Positions 18,792-27,083 of a DNA stretch of 64,000 nucleotides are shown here, piece by piece. Origin of the DNA: Chloroflexota bacterium. Lineage in GTDB: Bacteria; Chloroflexota; UBA6077; FW602-bin22; JAMCVK01. Location: NCBI GenBank assembly GCA_023475225.1, contig JAMCVK010000028.1:73962-137961 (forward strand), given 5' to 3'. Each line of letters starts with the position of its first letter. Position 1 is the stretch's first letter. The notes beneath the pieces were generated by a model. The model made no database searches and had not been told where the DNA came from. It saw only the letters and a list, made by a program, of their open reading frames with translations. A program made the translations under genes and the position numbers.

Positions 18792-20350
18792 CAGACGGAT
18801 TCCTTGACCTGCTGGAGCCTCTCTTCGATCGCCATCTGTCCCAGCCGCACTGACACCATAGTCAAGCCTACGAACAGCCAGAAAAGAGCGATGGCATGGG
18901 GAAACCGCAAGTTGAAAAAGTGATGGTCGAACAGGCCAGTGGTGAGGGCCCCAAACATAGCAGCCAGACAACTCAGCAAAATAGTTTGTAACTCAGCATC
19001 GGGAATGCGATTGAGTACCCGTAGACCATGCCAGAAGAGCAAGCCCATAATCAACAGGAACACAGCTAAGCCGATTAACCCCATCTCCTCGGCCATTAGG
19101 AGATAGATGCTGGATACACCGATGTAAAGATCGATAGATGGGGCAGCACCAAAGCCGACGCCGAACCAAGGATAGGTGGCAATCAAGCGAAAAGCATCCT
19201 TGTACTCCCCCAAGCGCATGGCCGCAGCCTTATCCTGAGCCATGAATCCTGACTCCAAATGCCCCAAGAACGGTTCTGCCTGTGGCAGAAGCCCAAAATA
19301 TAGAGCTGCTCCCAGGAGCACAAAAAGCACCCATAGCCTTCTATATTTGACTGTAGCGACGAAGATGGTAGCTGCCGCCAACCCCACCCAGGCGCTGCGG
19401 GATCGCGTCAATAACAGGCAGGCGACAATAAGGGTGAAGAGCACGGCCAGTCCCCATCGCTTTGCCAGTGCTGCCCAGGCCGATTTTTTACCAAATAAGG
19501 CCGGTAGCGGCGACCGTGAGACAAGATAGGTCACAGCTACGCTGCCCGTCAACATCAATGTCGCTCCTAAGATATTGGGGTCAATTGAGGTTCCATTGGC
19601 ACGCAGGATCTTCGTGCCAGCGATGTAACGCAGGATATCCTGCCAACCAGAAGGGTAACCAATTACACGCAGCGATGACATAAGACGAACCGTCATTGCT
19701 GTTGGCAAAAAATAGAGGACAAGCCCAATCAAAGCAGCTACACTGCCAGCTAACACAAGACCCAGAAGCACCTGCTGCAATTGCTGCTTCGTCCGCACGC
19801 AATTAAGCACCCCAAAGAAAAGGAGAATACTATTAATCAATTTCAAGAAGAGACGGGTTATCTCAGGTGAGTCAGAATAGCCAGTTCCAAGAACGAAGGA
19901 GACGCCAGCCAGGAAAATGAATAGCAAAATGAAGAGATCAAGTGGCGAGGTCTGTAACCTCTGCCCAGGATGTGTAAGGAAACGGATCAACCAAACAAGA
20001 AGAAGGATAGTCAGAGTAGCATCGAGAAAGGTGAGCTTAACTGTACCGATAGGGAGTGGGATGACGGCGAATGGCAATAGACAGGCGACGCCTACGATGG
20101 TCAGCAGGCCAATCTGCGTGTTCAGCAGCATAGCCATACCCAGCAGTAGCCCGATGATTCCGGCTATGGCGAAGGGCGGAGTCACAGCGGCGGTTAAGGA
20201 TCCGACCACAGCTCCTAACACTACAGCCAGGGCCATCAGTGCTAGGCGCGCTCGCCACTCATCATCAATCCCCATCCACGGTGCTCTTCTTGCTTTGACT
20301 CTGTCGAATAACATCCCAATCTGCCTTGGCCCGCTGTCCTGCTGGGCCAT
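18791..20350 (-). CDS. O-antigen ligase / polymerase family membrane protein
   Basis: A 519-residue polytopic membrane protein with about eleven to twelve hydrophobic segments and the large periplasmic-type loop of the Wzy/WaaL family (about 330-410). The loop contains LTRSRSAWVGL and the conserved YPWFGVGFGAAPS stretch just before the last helices. It would polymerise or ligate the lipid-linked oligosaccharide outside the membrane. First gene of the polysaccharide operon: an extended -10 promoter lies about 40 bases upstream of its ATG. The next gene overlaps it by one base. Polymerase and ligase cannot be separated by sequence alone. Confidence 0.88.
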   Translation of the reverse strand: MAQQDSGPRQIGMLFDRVKARRAPWMGIDDEWRARLALMALAVVLGAVVGSLTAAVTPPFAIAGIIGLLLGMAMLLNTQIGLLTIVGVACLLPFAVIPLPIGTVKLTFLDATLTILLLVWLIRFLTHPGQRLQTSPLDLFILLFIFLAGVSFVLGTGYSDSPEITRLFLKLINSILLFFGVLNCVRTKQQLQQVLLGLVLAGSVAALIGLVLYFLPTAMTVRLMSSLRVIGYPSGWQDILRYIAGTKILRANGTSIDPNILGATLMLTGSVAVTYLVSRSPLPALFGKKSAWAALAKRWGLAVLFTLIVACLLLTRSRSAWVGLAAATIFVATVKYRRLWVLFVLLGAALYFGLLPQAEPFLGHLESGFMAQDKAAAMRLGEYKDAFRLIATYPWFGVGFGAAPSIDLYIGVSSIYLLMAEEMGLIGLAVFLLIMGLLFWHGLRVLNRIPDAELQTILLSCLAAMFGALTTGLFDHHFFNLRFPHAIALFWLFVGLTMVSVRLGQMAIEERLQQVKESV

Positions 20351-20385
20351 CTGCTTCCAACCCTTGCGTCTATCCGATAGCCAAG

Positions 20386-20394
20386 ATTATACCA
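20386..20394 (-). promoter_or_regulatory. Extended -10 promoter for the exopolysaccharide operon
   Basis: On the minus strand the sequence reads TGGTATAAT, a perfect -10 with the TGn extension. No good -35 is present at the usual distance, as expected for an extended -10 promoter. It would start transcription about 30 bases before the O-antigen ligase ATG. The rest of the 20351-20599 gap shows no gene or strong hairpin. Confidence 0.55.
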
Positions 20395-20599
20395 CACCAC
20401 CAAATCTGCAGGGCGAGAGCATTATCCAACGTCCCCTTGGAAAGTTACCTTGACCTGAAAGAGACGCTAGAGCCATTGGGATAGAGGCTGGGGAACGCAG
20501 ATAAGGACGGCAGCACAACTAGCGGGCGAAGGTATACCCAGGCCAGATAGGCGAAGATCCCTACACCCAGCGATTCGTCAGGAAACTCCCAGCCAGGAC

Positions 20600-21247
20600 C
20601 TAACGGCGGGATGGGATGATCAATTCTTGCCCCACCCTGAGACTATCCGGATCTGATAGCCCATTGGCTTCAATAATCGCCTGGGGCGATATGCCGTATT
20701 GAGAAGCGATGCCCCTGAGAGTCTCCCCTTCCTGGACCGTATGCACGAGCGGTGCCGATACCGTTGGCGTCGGCCCAGCTGCGGTCAAGGGGATGAGCAG
20801 GCGCTGCCCCTCAGCCAGGTTGTCCGGATCCTCCAACTGATTCACCTGGACGATCGCCTCAACGGAAGCCCCATATTGGATGGCTATCTCCTTCAGCGTC
20901 TCACCAGCCTTGACGATGTGCACTTTCTCCATCGGGGTCGGAACAGCAGTAGGAGATGGGGGAGCCGGTGTCGCTGTTGGACTTACCGTGGGCTGGGGAC
21001 TGGGTACAGGCGTAATCGTGGCCGTCGGTGCAGTGGGCGTCGGTGACACCACTGACACAGTGGGCAGAATCTGACTAACAAGTGTAGGAGCCGGCGACGC
21101 CGGCTGCCCCTCGACAGGATAAAGGACAGGTTCTGCCAGGCGATAGCCTGAGGCCAGAATGAGGGCTATAAGCCCAACAGCAAACATCTGACTTAACAGC
21201 CAGGGGGTAACCTCGACACGGTGCGATTCTTTAAAGAATCGTCTCAT
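20600..21247 (-). CDS. LysM domain protein with N-terminal membrane anchor
   Basis: A 215-residue envelope protein: N-terminal cytoplasmic basic stretch, one membrane helix (about 18-38), a Pro/Thr/Val-rich linker (about 50-110), then two LysM domains. The first begins about VHIVKAGETLKEIAIQYG and the second about VHTVQEGETLRGIASQYG. LysM domains bind N-acetylglucosamine polymers, so it probably sits on peptidoglycan; no hydrolase domain is attached. The ATG at 21247 is chosen, with GGGG about seven bases upstream; a GTG four codons earlier directly abuts the upstream gene. Stop lies 250 bases before the O-antigen ligase gene. Confidence 0.9.
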   Translation of the reverse strand: MRRFFKESHRVEVTPWLLSQMFAVGLIALILASGYRLAEPVLYPVEGQPASPAPTLVSQILPTVSVVSPTPTAPTATITPVPSPQPTVSPTATPAPPSPTAVPTPMEKVHIVKAGETLKEIAIQYGASVEAIVQVNQLEDPDNLAEGQRLLIPLTAAGPTPTVSAPLVHTVQEGETLRGIASQYGISPQAIIEANGLSDPDSLRVGQELIIPSRR

Positions 21248-21259
21248 AGCTAACCCCAC

Positions 21260-22099
21260 TCAGTCCCTGCTCGAACGAAAGTCGAGTCCCAATCGTTCGA
21301 TAAGTTCGAGAAACTCCTTATGTAACTGGGCACCGGCCACGATAATACTTCTGCTCCACAGTAAGCACGGCTTCCCCTCCCAATCTGTAACCCTTCCTCC
21401 AGCTTCGGCCACAATCAGTCTAGCCGCAGCCATATCCCACGGGTAAAGAAATCGGTGGAAATAAAGATCCAGACGCCCAACAGCAGTATAGGCTAAGCCC
21501 AGGGCAGCCGAACCTAACACGCGGAAACACTGAATGTAGGGGCAAATGGCCTGAGCCACCTTAACTATAATGGCCCGCTCCTCTTCATTGTGACCAAGGT
21601 CGAAGCCAACGTTCGACTGAAGTAGAGACGTTTTTGGTTTACTGACAATTCTCACACCGTTCAGAAAAGCACCCTTTCCCTGCTCGGCCAGGAACGTTTC
21701 CTCTCGCAGAGGGTCATAAATTACCCCCAACCGTGTCTCTTCCGTATGGATTAAGGCGATAGACACCGAAAAAAAGCCTATACCGCAAGCGTAATTTAGT
21801 GTGCCGTCCAGAGGATCAATGACCCACGTATACTCCGACCCATTTTCGATTCGGTCGGATTCCTCCGAAAGGATGTTATGCGTCGGAAATTCGCGCCGAA
21901 TCAGGCTGATGATCTGCTCCTCTGCCCTTAAATCCACGTGAGTGAGGATATTAGCCCGTCCCTTGTAATCAAAGGAGTCGATCGCCCCAAAGTGCTGCCT
22001 TATGGTCTCCCCAGCTGCTTTGGCTGCGGCGATGGCCACCTCACTTTGGCTCCATCCACTCTCGCTCAATAACAACCCCTGCACAGTATCTCTCCTCAT
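21260..22099 (-). CDS. Inositol-monophosphatase-family phosphatase
   Basis: Mg-dependent phosphatase of the IMPase/FBPase fold, about 279 residues. It carries the metal motifs LSEESD, WVIDPLDGTLNYACG and PWDMAAARLIVAEAGG in order. The substrate could be inositol phosphate, a sugar phosphate or 3'-phosphoadenosine nucleotides; the sequence does not decide. The ATG at 22099 is used; a reading ten codons longer starts in poorly conserved sequence. The stop is 13 bases before the LysM gene start, so they may be co-transcribed. Confidence 0.9.
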   Translation of the reverse strand: MRRDTVQGLLLSESGWSQSEVAIAAAKAAGETIRQHFGAIDSFDYKGRANILTHVDLRAEEQIISLIRREFPTHNILSEESDRIENGSEYTWVIDPLDGTLNYACGIGFFSVSIALIHTEETRLGVIYDPLREETFLAEQGKGAFLNGVRIVSKPKTSLLQSNVGFDLGHNEEERAIIVKVAQAICPYIQCFRVLGSAALGLAYTAVGRLDLYFHRFLYPWDMAAARLIVAEAGGRVTDWEGKPCLLWSRSIIVAGAQLHKEFLELIERLGLDFRSSRD

Positions 22100-22151
22100 A
22101 GTTGGCTTAAGACGGATACATAATAGCATAAACCGCCAGCCAGCCCCGGGC

Positions 22152-23075
22152 TTAAGTCCTCATTAGAGAAATAAATACGTCATCCAAAGAGGGCAGGATG
22201 GGTTCGAGACGAGTGACAGTTATCCCTGACTCACCAAACCAGGTGCTCAGTTGCTGAGGCGTCGCATCCGGACTAACTACGACATGGAGCGAGGTTCCAT
22301 AAAGGACTACTTCACGCACAGCGGGGCAGTCAGCTAAAATGTCCATCGCCTTCATCAGCGGACTACAATCAATAGCTAGCAGCCGTCCTTGTATCGCCGA
22401 CGCTTTTAGATGATCAGGCGTATCACAAGCGATAAGTTTGCCCTGGTGCATCAGACCGATAGTATTGCAATGCTCAGCTTCGTCCATATAATGTGTGGTC
22501 ACAAAAACGGTCACCCCCTCGCCGGCCAGCTGGTAAATCATATCCCAGAAATTTCGCCTGGAGACCGGATCAACGCCGGCTGTCGGTTCATCCAAAAAGA
22601 GTATGGGGGGATGGTGAATTATGGCACAACCAAGTGCCAGGCGCTGTTTCCACGCCCCAGACAAGTTGGCTGTCAATTCATTCCCCTGTCCCACGAGATC
22701 AGCCATACCGATCAGTTCCTCTATCCTGGCTCGTTTCCGCTCAGGCGGTATGCGGTAGACGCTAGCATAGAAATTGAGATTCTCCCAGACCGTTAGATCA
22801 TTATAGAGAGAGAAGCGCTGCGACATGTAGCCAATATGCTCCTTTAGACGTTCCGCTTCCCGGCTTATATCCATTCCTAATACCATCCCCTTACCTGCTG
22901 TGGGAGAGAGTATGCCACATAACATGCGGATAGTGGTCGTCTTGCCCGACCCATTAGGACCAAGGAAACCGAAGACTTCTCCTTCTTGGATCCGGAAACT
23001 AACCCTATCTACAGCTGCGAACTCCCCAAATTTCTTGGTTAGCTCCGTCACCTCAACAGCGTAGCTCTCTGACAT
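22152..23075 (-). CDS. ABC exporter ATPase, second-half YbhF type
   Basis: Cytoplasmic ATPase subunit of a drug or lipid exporter. Walker A is GPNGSGKTT (about 40-48), Q-loop MSQRF, Walker B ILFLDEPTAGVDP, and switch His in FVTTHYMDEAEH. Its signature is LSGAWKQRLAL rather than LSGGQ/LSGGM, as I recall for the C-terminal half of YbhF-type fused ATPases. This suggests it is the second half of an asymmetric pair. It overlaps the start of its gene neighbour, the other ATPase, by 23 bases. Function therefore is with that partner and the ABC-2 permease. Confidence 0.92.
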   Translation of the reverse strand: MSESYAVEVTELTKKFGEFAAVDRVSFRIQEGEVFGFLGPNGSGKTTTIRMLCGILSPTAGKGMVLGMDISREAERLKEHIGYMSQRFSLYNDLTVWENLNFYASVYRIPPERKRARIEELIGMADLVGQGNELTANLSGAWKQRLALGCAIIHHPPILFLDEPTAGVDPVSRRNFWDMIYQLAGEGVTVFVTTHYMDEAEHCNTIGLMHQGKLIACDTPDHLKASAIQGRLLAIDCSPLMKAMDILADCPAVREVVLYGTSLHVVVSPDATPQQLSTWFGESGITVTRLEPILPSLDDVFISLMRT

Positions 23076-24012
23076 CGCCTTCCCCAGAACGAATCCTCTT
23101 GCCGGACAGGAACATGAAAACGTCCTCCATCGATGGCTCTATCTGGCGCATAATGACTATCTCCACCCCAAGTTGAACCAGCCTAGCCCTCAACCTGGCC
23201 ATAACCTGGGCTGCATCATCAGTCAGCAGATGCAATGAATCACCAAATGTCTGCACATCAGCCACACCAGCTGTTTCCCGCGCTACTCGCTGGGTAATCT
23301 TGCGCGGAATACCCTTCAACTCTATCACCTGATTCGTCACCAATCGCTTCAGATCGGCTGGGCTGTCACAGGCGATTGACTTTCCTTGAGAAAGGAAACA
23401 GACCGTATGGCAACGCTCTGCCTCATCCATATAAGGCGTAGAGACGACGATAGTGACTCCTTGAGCCAGCAAGCCGTGTAAAAGGCGCCAGAACTCGCGG
23501 CGCGCCACAGGGTCAACTCCAGTCGTCGGTTCATCGAGGAGAAGCAACTCAGGTCGATGAATAAGGGTGCATGAGAGGGCTAACTTCTTTTTCATGCCCC
23601 CAGAAAGGTGACCGGCCAAACGATCCGTATAGGGCGCCAGCTGGCTGAAGGATAACAGCTCTGCGGTACGTTCTTCCCGCGTCTCAGGCGGCACCCGATA
23701 GAGATCAGCAAAAAAGGCCAGGTTTTCTCTGACAGTGAGGTCAGCGTACAGGCTGAATTGCTGGGCCATATATCCAATGCGCTCTTTAACACCTTCGGGT
23801 TCTCTGCTCACATCGAATCCGACCACAGAGGCCGTTCCCTCACTGGGAGCGATGATGCCGCTGAGCAAGCGCAAGGTTGTCGTCTTACCCGCTCCATCTG
23901 GACCCAGAATTCCAAAGATCTCCCTCTTTTTGACCTCAATATTCAGGTTGTCCACAGCCATAATGCGGCCAAACCTCTTCGTTAACCTATCGGTTTCGAT
24001 GGCCAATTCCAT
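23053..24012 (-). CDS. ABC exporter ATPase, first-half YbhF type
   Basis: ATPase subunit with Walker A GPDGAGKTT, Q-loop MAQQFSLYADLT, canonical signature LSGGMKKKLAL, Walker B LLLLDEPTTGVDP and STPYMDEAERC. It overlaps the downstream ATPase gene by 23 bases and starts three bases after the permease stop. In Escherichia coli the corresponding two ATPases are one fused protein (YbhF); here they are separate genes of about 310-320 residues. The catalytic site of the pair probably uses this protein's intact signature. Confidence 0.92.
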   Translation of the reverse strand: MELAIETDRLTKRFGRIMAVDNLNIEVKKREIFGILGPDGAGKTTTLRLLSGIIAPSEGTASVVGFDVSREPEGVKERIGYMAQQFSLYADLTVRENLAFFADLYRVPPETREERTAELLSFSQLAPYTDRLAGHLSGGMKKKLALSCTLIHRPELLLLDEPTTGVDPVARREFWRLLHGLLAQGVTIVVSTPYMDEAERCHTVCFLSQGKSIACDSPADLKRLVTNQVIELKGIPRKITQRVARETAGVADVQTFGDSLHLLTDDAAQVMARLRARLVQLGVEIVIMRQIEPSMEDVFMFLSGKRIRSGEGDVRELRC

Positions 24013-24014
24013 AG

Positions 24015-25142
24015 CTAGACTAACCTTTTGCGGAATCGACTGATACTAATCACAAAGACTACCAGACCAAAGATGGCTAACAGCCACACCTCAGTCCAGA
24101 GGTAGTCGATGCCAATCCCCTTGAGAGCGATGCCTCGCAAGATCTTGAGGAAATAGGTCAAAGGGATCAGATAACCCAGATAAAATAGCGGCTGTGGCAT
24201 CACTTCACGTGGGAAGATGAAGCCAGAAAGCAGAATAGAGGGCATCATGTAAAATATCGCTACCTGCATCGCCTGGTACTGGGTCTCTGAGACGGTCGAA
24301 ATCAACATCCCTAAAGAAAGGGATCCCAGGAGGAAAACCATCGCCAGAGCCAACAGGAGAAAAATACTGCCGCTGAACTCCACCTTAAACCAGAGAGAGC
24401 CTACAGTGATGGTCAGAGCCACATTCCAGAAGGCGATGATGACATAAGGCAGAATCTTGCCCAACACGAGCTCCCATGGCTTAATGGGACTAACAATCAA
24501 TTGTTCGATCGTCCCCTGTTCCCTTTCCCTTACGATGGCGAAGGCGGTAAGGAATACTGTCTGGAATTGGAGAATCAGGCCGATCAACCCGGGGATCATA
24601 AAATTGGCACTCTCCATATTAGGGTTATAAAGCACGGTCGGTCGTAGATCTATAGGCGTCTTAAGCTGCTGACCACCGATACGGTTAGTGGTGGAAGCGA
24701 GGATGTCTGCCGCCTCGGCCTGAGCGATTGACGAAGCAGCGAAAAGAGCTGTTTGGGCCGTGTTAGGATCAGAGCCATCGATCAGCACCTGCACCTGAGC
24801 CGGCTTACCTGCCATCAGATTGGCTGAAAAGTCCGGGGGAATGAGGAAAGCTACCTTCGCCCAACCGCGATCTATCGCCCGACGTGCTTCTTCCGGACTG
24901 CGAATATAGCCGACGAGATCAAAGTATTGTGTATTAACGAAGGACTGAATGAGAGACCTGCTCTCCCGACTGAGCGCCTCATCGCATACCAGCGTAGCGA
25001 TATGCTTGACATCAGTGATGACCGCATAGCCCAAAAGCGTGAGCATCATCACCGGCATTATCAGGATGATAGCCAGAGTCCGTCGGTCACGGACGATTTG
25101 GATGAACTCCTTACGAATTATCGGCCAAATACGGCTTCCCAT
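24015..25142 (-). CDS. ABC-2 type permease (YbhS/YbhR-like)
   Basis: Membrane subunit of the exporter, 375 residues: one N-terminal helix, a large external domain (about 45-170), then five helices, with FAIVREREQGTIEQLIVSPIKPWELVLGK in the family-specific loop and FPREVMPQPLFYLGYLIPLTYF near the end. Only one permease gene is present, whereas YbhGFSR systems have two, so it may form a homodimer. It lies eight bases from the HlyD gene and three bases from the ATPase gene. Confidence 0.92.
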   Translation of the reverse strand: MGSRIWPIIRKEFIQIVRDRRTLAIILIMPVMMLTLLGYAVITDVKHIATLVCDEALSRESRSLIQSFVNTQYFDLVGYIRSPEEARRAIDRGWAKVAFLIPPDFSANLMAGKPAQVQVLIDGSDPNTAQTALFAASSIAQAEAADILASTTNRIGGQQLKTPIDLRPTVLYNPNMESANFMIPGLIGLILQFQTVFLTAFAIVREREQGTIEQLIVSPIKPWELVLGKILPYVIIAFWNVALTITVGSLWFKVEFSGSIFLLLALAMVFLLGSLSLGMLISTVSETQYQAMQVAIFYMMPSILLSGFIFPREVMPQPLFYLGYLIPLTYFLKILRGIALKGIGIDYLWTEVWLLAIFGLVVFVISISRFRKRLV

Positions 25143-25150
25143 CGGCTGTT

Positions 25151-26707
25151 TTAATCCCTTATCTCCGCGTCAGCCGGCATACCCGGCTTGAGCTCGTGTT
25201 GAGAATTAGGCACCTTAACTTTAACAGCGAAGACCAGATTCTGCCGCGCCTTTTGAGTTTGTACGTTCTTGGGAGTGAACTCAGCGTGGGCTGATATAAA
25301 GACTACCTGACCCTCAAAGACCTTATGGGGAAAGGAATCAACAGTCATCTCAACCTTTTGTCCTACCCTAACTAGGCCAATCTTATTCTCAGGGATGTAG
25401 AGCGTCAGGGTCACGGTATCGATGTTAGACACGACGAGCAGCCTCATTCCCGGAACGGCCATCTCCCCCACGTTTACCGTGCGCTCGGTGACCAGGCCGC
25501 TGATGGGCGAGACTAACGACATCTTCCGCAGCTGCACCTCAAGCACTTCCACACCTGCCTCTGCCTGCTGCAACTGGGCTCGCGCCACGGCTAATTGTTC
25601 TGCAGTTGCGCCCTTCATTATGGCCTCCAGCTTGGCTTGAGCAGCCTCAACAGCAGCTTTGCTCGACTCGTACTCAGCCTTGGCCTTATCCACCTGCACA
25701 TTGATGGTAAGGGGATCGTCACGCATAGCGATAAGGTTGGCCAGGCTCTTACGGGCCTGATCCAGGAGTGCCTCCGCGGAGGCTACATCCTCAGCGGTGG
25801 GACCGGCCTTAAGCTGGTCCAGCCTGGCCTGAGCACTGTCCAAAGCGGATTTAGCACTCCGCACGGCGTCAGTAGCTATCTGAAGATCCTGGGCCGTAGG
25901 AGGCGCCGTCTTAGCCCGCAGATTAGCCTCAGCGACTGAGACAGCAGTTTCTGCTGCGGCTACCTTGGCATCAGCTACCTGTCCTTGATACTCAGGAAGT
26001 CTTGGATTCCCCTTGATCGCATCGCGCTCAATCTGTGTGGCCCAAAGCGAATTCCGTGCCTGTTCAACCGCCAACTTGAGCACGGCGATATCCTCCGCCC
26101 GAGGACCGGCCTTGAGGAGATCGAGGCGTTGCTGGGCCAGATCTAAATTGGCCTGGGCACTAGCCACATTGGCCTCGGCTACGCGTAAGTCGGCCTCTGG
26201 GGGCCACCTCTTGACACGGTCCAGTGAAGCCTTGGCTATGGCCACCTGTGACTCAGCCGCATCAATCTTAGCCTTCAGCTCTTGCGGGTTGGCTCGTATC
26301 GCCTCAGCATTCTCCCAGGCCTTCTTAGCACCATCGCGGAGGGCGACGGCTTGCGCTAGAGCCGCCTTAGCCTGACGCGTCTCCTCATCACGCGCCCCAG
26401 CCTGCACAAGGGCTAGATTGGCGCGCGCCACCGCTGCTGCCGCCTGAGCCTGCTTCAGCTGAGCCTCTAGCAGCGCCGTGTCCAACCCCACCAAGCGGTC
26501 ACCGGCTCGGACCTCAGTGCCCTCATCAACAAAGATCCCCTCGATTCGTCCCCCCACCTCCGCAACGATGGAGACCTCTTCCGCTTCGATCGTCCCCGAA
26601 CCAGTCAACTCTTTCGACCCAGCCTGATTACCCTGGGCAAAATACCACGCTCCCACCGACCCAGCCAAGAGCAAGATAATAGCGATGGCTATCCTCGCTC
26701 TCTTCAT
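25151..26707 (-). CDS. HlyD-family membrane fusion protein (YbhG-like)
   Basis: Periplasmic-adaptor-type protein of 518 residues. It has an N-terminal membrane anchor (RIAIAIILLLAGSVGAWYFA), a lipoyl/barrel-sandwich half (EAEEVSIVAEVGGRIEGIFVDEG split around a hairpin), and a very long Ala-rich coiled-coil hairpin (about 70-380) with several internal repeats of LDQLKAGPTAEDVA type. It closes with the second lipoyl half and a beta-barrel (VISGLVTERTVNVGEMAVPG-like region, PGMPADAEI). The hairpin is longer than in most HlyD proteins. ATG at 26707 has GGAGGTGA seven bases upstream. First gene of the exporter operon. Confidence 0.92.
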   Translation of the reverse strand: MKRARIAIAIILLLAGSVGAWYFAQGNQAGSKELTGSGTIEAEEVSIVAEVGGRIEGIFVDEGTEVRAGDRLVGLDTALLEAQLKQAQAAAAVARANLALVQAGARDEETRQAKAALAQAVALRDGAKKAWENAEAIRANPQELKAKIDAAESQVAIAKASLDRVKRWPPEADLRVAEANVASAQANLDLAQQRLDLLKAGPRAEDIAVLKLAVEQARNSLWATQIERDAIKGNPRLPEYQGQVADAKVAAAETAVSVAEANLRAKTAPPTAQDLQIATDAVRSAKSALDSAQARLDQLKAGPTAEDVASAEALLDQARKSLANLIAMRDDPLTINVQVDKAKAEYESSKAAVEAAQAKLEAIMKGATAEQLAVARAQLQQAEAGVEVLEVQLRKMSLVSPISGLVTERTVNVGEMAVPGMRLLVVSNIDTVTLTLYIPENKIGLVRVGQKVEMTVDSFPHKVFEGQVVFISAHAEFTPKNVQTQKARQNLVFAVKVKVPNSQHELKPGMPADAEIRD

Positions 26708-26886
26708 CCTGTCACCTCCACGCCTATAGCTCTGGAATCGGCCACAACCAGCTTAAGATGCCTTCTCACCATGTCTAGAAACGCCTCCAGCCTTGTCCGT
26801 AGCTTGGGATCTAGGGTGAACTCAATCGAGAGGAACATAGCCACCAGCCAGCAATATCTCACTGGGGACGGTAGTCGAAATCCCAA
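26704..26886 (-). pseudogene. Possible remnant of a TetR-type regulator C-terminus
   Basis: A 60-codon open frame whose stop overlaps the HlyD ATG by four bases (ATGA). The middle, CWLVAMFLSIEFTLDP followed by KLRTRLEAFLDMVRRHLK, resembles the last helices of TetR-family proteins, and a TetR gene commonly precedes this exporter type. There is no DNA-binding domain and only about 200 bases upstream before the next gene. This would therefore be a deletion remnant, or just a leader peptide for the exporter. Confidence 0.3.
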
Positions 26887-26911
26887 TCGCCTTCACTATA
26901 CTATCCATCCT

Positions 26912-26950
26912 GCTATAATAGAGATAATCTTTGTCATGGCTTATTATAGC
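26912..26950. repeat. Inverted repeat with two opposed -10-like elements
   Basis: Perfect nine-base arms GCTATAATA (26912-26920) and TATTATAGC (26942-26950) flank 21 bases. Each arm carries TATAAT, one per strand, between the exporter operon (minus) and the GT-C gene (plus). It could be a paired promoter or an operator. The remaining gap (26951-27083) also holds GTAGGGCA C TGCCCTAC at 27043-27059, but no gene. Confidence 0.4.
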
Positions 26951-27083
26951 ATCTGTGCTCCAAACAACGGATGATAAGCAGACCCTTCAGATTTGACCCG
27001 CTGAAAGATACCTTCAAGATAATCCCTTCAGGAGATTTACCTGTAGGGCACTGCCCTACCCTTATTGGCGGCCGCGCGAGAAA

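Noticed and set aside
20880-21074. Plus-strand Gly/Val-rich small protein
   Set aside because: Shadow of the LysM protein linker.
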